Positions 4,701 to 5,813 of a stretch of DNA of 5,813 bases are shown in pieces. The first letter of the stretch is position 1, and each line of letters begins with the position of its first letter. The stretch is taken from the NCBI GenBank assembly GCA_037190665.1, contig JBBCJT010000211.1, positions 1 through 5,813 of the forward strand, written 5' to 3'. The DNA is from JBBCJT01 sp037190665. Its GTDB lineage: Bacteria > Pseudomonadota > Alphaproteobacteria > Acetobacterales > Acetobacteraceae. The translations under genes were made by a program, and so were the position numbers. Under the pieces are notes generated by a model, which had not been told where the DNA came from, did not search any database, and saw nothing but the letters and a program-made list of their open reading frames with translations.

Positions 4701-5813
4701 ATGGATGCCGCCATCGCACGGCCCGAACTGCTGCAGGTCGCCGACGCCGTCGCGCGCGAGAAGAACATCGACCGCGAGGAAGTGCTCGAGGCGATGGAGC
4801 AGGCCATGGGCAAGGCCGGCCGCGCCAAGTACGGGGCCGAGAAGGACATCCGCGCCACCATCGACCGCCGCAGCGGCGCGGTGGAGTTGTCCCGCTGGAC
4901 CGAGGCGGTGGAGACGGTGGAGAACGAGGCCACGCAGATCCCCATCGCGATCGCGGTGAAGATCAGGCCGGGCATCGAGGTCGGGCAGTTCATCGTCGAT
5001 CCGCTGCCGCCGCTGGATTTCGGCCGCATCGCCGCGCAGACCGCCACGCAGGTCATCGTCCAGCGCGTGCGCGAGTACGAGCGCCGCAAGCAGTTCAACG
5101 AGTTCAAGGACCGCGTGGGCGAGATCGTCAACGGCATCGTCAAGCGCACCGAGTACGGCAACCTGATGGTCGACCTGGGCCGCGCCGAGGCGCTGCTGCG
5201 CCGTGACGAGCTGATCCAGCGCGAGGCGTTCCGCAACGGCGACCGCGTGCGTGCCTATATCTATGACGTGCGCGAGGAGCCGCGCGGCCCGCAGATCTTC
5301 CTGTCGCGCACCCATCCCGGCTTCCTCGCCAAGCTGTTCGCGCAGGAAGTGCCGGAGATCTACGACGGCATCATCGAGATCAAGGCCGTCAGCCGCGATC
5401 CGGGCAGCCGCGCGAAGATGGCGGTGATCAGCCGCGACTCGTCGATCGACCCGGTCGGCGCCTGCGTCGGCATGCGCGGTTCGCGCGTGCAGGCGGTGGT
5501 GGCCGAGCTGCAGGGCGAGAAGATCGACATCATCCCCTGGTCCCCGCAGGCCGCGACCTTCATCGTGAACGCGCTCGCGCCCGCCGAGGTGACCAAGGTG
5601 GTGCTGGACGACGACAACCGCCGCTGCGAGGTGGTGGTGCCGGACGACCAGCTCAGCCTCGCCATCGGCCGTCGCGGCCAGAACGTCCGCCTCGCCTCGC
5701 AGCTCACCCGCTGGGACATCGACATCCTGACCGAGGCGGAGGAGAGCGAGCGCCGGCAGGAGGAATTCCGCAAGCGCACCTCGCTGTTCCAGGAGGCGCT
5801 CGACGTGGACGAC
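4701..5813 (+). CDS. nusA: Transcription termination/antitermination factor NusA (partial, 3' end missing)
   Basis: An open frame of 371 codons from the ATG at 4701 runs off the window edge without a stop. NusA binds RNA polymerase and nascent RNA, promoting pausing and intrinsic termination and supporting antitermination on rRNA operons. The domains run in the expected order. The N-terminal polymerase-binding domain is about 1-130 (FIVDPLPPLDFGRIAAQTA, then VIVQRVREYERRKQF). The S1 domain is about 137-203 (VGEIVNGIVKRTEYGNLMVD). KH1 has GMRG at 257-260 in VGACVGMRGSRVQAV, and KH2 has GRRG at 323-326 in AIGRRGQNVRLASQLTRWDI. The frame ends just past KH2, where alphaproteobacterial NusA normally continues into an acidic, helix-hairpin-helix-containing C terminus. 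It is translated right behind rimP (2-nt gap) and shares its leader, so NusA may control its own operon through the hairpin upstream of rimP. Confidence 0.97.
   Translation, partial: MDAAIARPELLQVADAVAREKNIDREEVLEAMEQAMGKAGRAKYGAEKDIRATIDRRSGAVELSRWTEAVETVENEATQIPIAIAVKIRPGIEVGQFIVDPLPPLDFGRIAAQTATQVIVQRVREYERRKQFNEFKDRVGEIVNGIVKRTEYGNLMVDLGRAEALLRRDELIQREAFRNGDRVRAYIYDVREEPRGPQIFLSRTHPGFLAKLFAQEVPEIYDGIIEIKAVSRDPGSRAKMAVISRDSSIDPVGACVGMRGSRVQAVVAELQGEKIDIIPWSPQAATFIVNALAPAEVTKVVLDDDNRRCEVVVPDDQLSLAIGRRGQNVRLASQLTRWDIDILTEAEESERRQEEFRKRTSLFQEALDVDD

Noticed and set aside
3667..4719. 350-codon open frame on the - strand across DUF1223, the leader and rimP
   Set aside because: Shadow frame crossing a terminator and two genes; no recognisable domain.
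4257..5315. 352-codon open frame on the - strand across rimP and nusA
   Set aside because: It lies opposite two certain housekeeping genes and its His/Asp/Leu/Arg-rich translation looks like a complement of their codons.

Overview
The window is GC-rich (an AT-rich island at about 1336-1381 stands out) and has long antisense shadow frames throughout. The rimP-nusA pair and the style of the proteins suggest an alphaproteobacterium, possibly Acetobacteraceae. That placement is inference from gene content and composition, not from a marker comparison.

Layout. A + strand ABC-transporter permease enters from the left edge and ends at 141. It converges on a - strand block. First comes a secreted alpha/beta-fold hydrolase (148-1197), which has its own leader region (1198-1395) with a sigma70-like promoter. 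To its right lies a tight two-gene - strand unit: an SDR oxidoreductase (2489-3220, transcribed first), then a Tat-type secreted serine hydrolase of the beta-lactamase/esterase fold (1396-2484). Both start with GTG and are 4 nt apart. A short divergent gap (3221-3323) leads to a + strand exported DUF1223 protein with a CxxC motif (3324-4007). After a 181-nt leader region come rimP (4189-4698) and nusA (4701 to the window edge, incomplete), the start of the conserved translation/transcription operon that usually continues towards infB.

How they fit together. rimP and nusA form a certain operon (2-nt gap, strong ribosome binding site). The SDR and the serine hydrolase are probably co-transcribed and could act on related small molecules, one in the cytoplasm and one outside. 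The alpha/beta hydrolase is a separate unit.

The most interesting signals are regulatory. (1) Upstream of the alpha/beta hydrolase, a -35/-10 pair has its 18-bp spacer almost exactly filled by a 19-bp near-palindrome. It is followed by a Shine-Dalgarno and an ATG that open a 38-codon in-frame Arg/Pro-rich extension, within a leader RNA that can form competing hairpins. (2) An intrinsic terminator hairpin with a U-tract lies between the only plausible rimP promoter and the rimP ATG, ending 7 nt before the start codon. This is an attenuator arrangement. A canonical four-run G-quadruplex motif overlaps the promoter spacer and -10. No mobile element, CRISPR array, tRNA or rRNA was seen.
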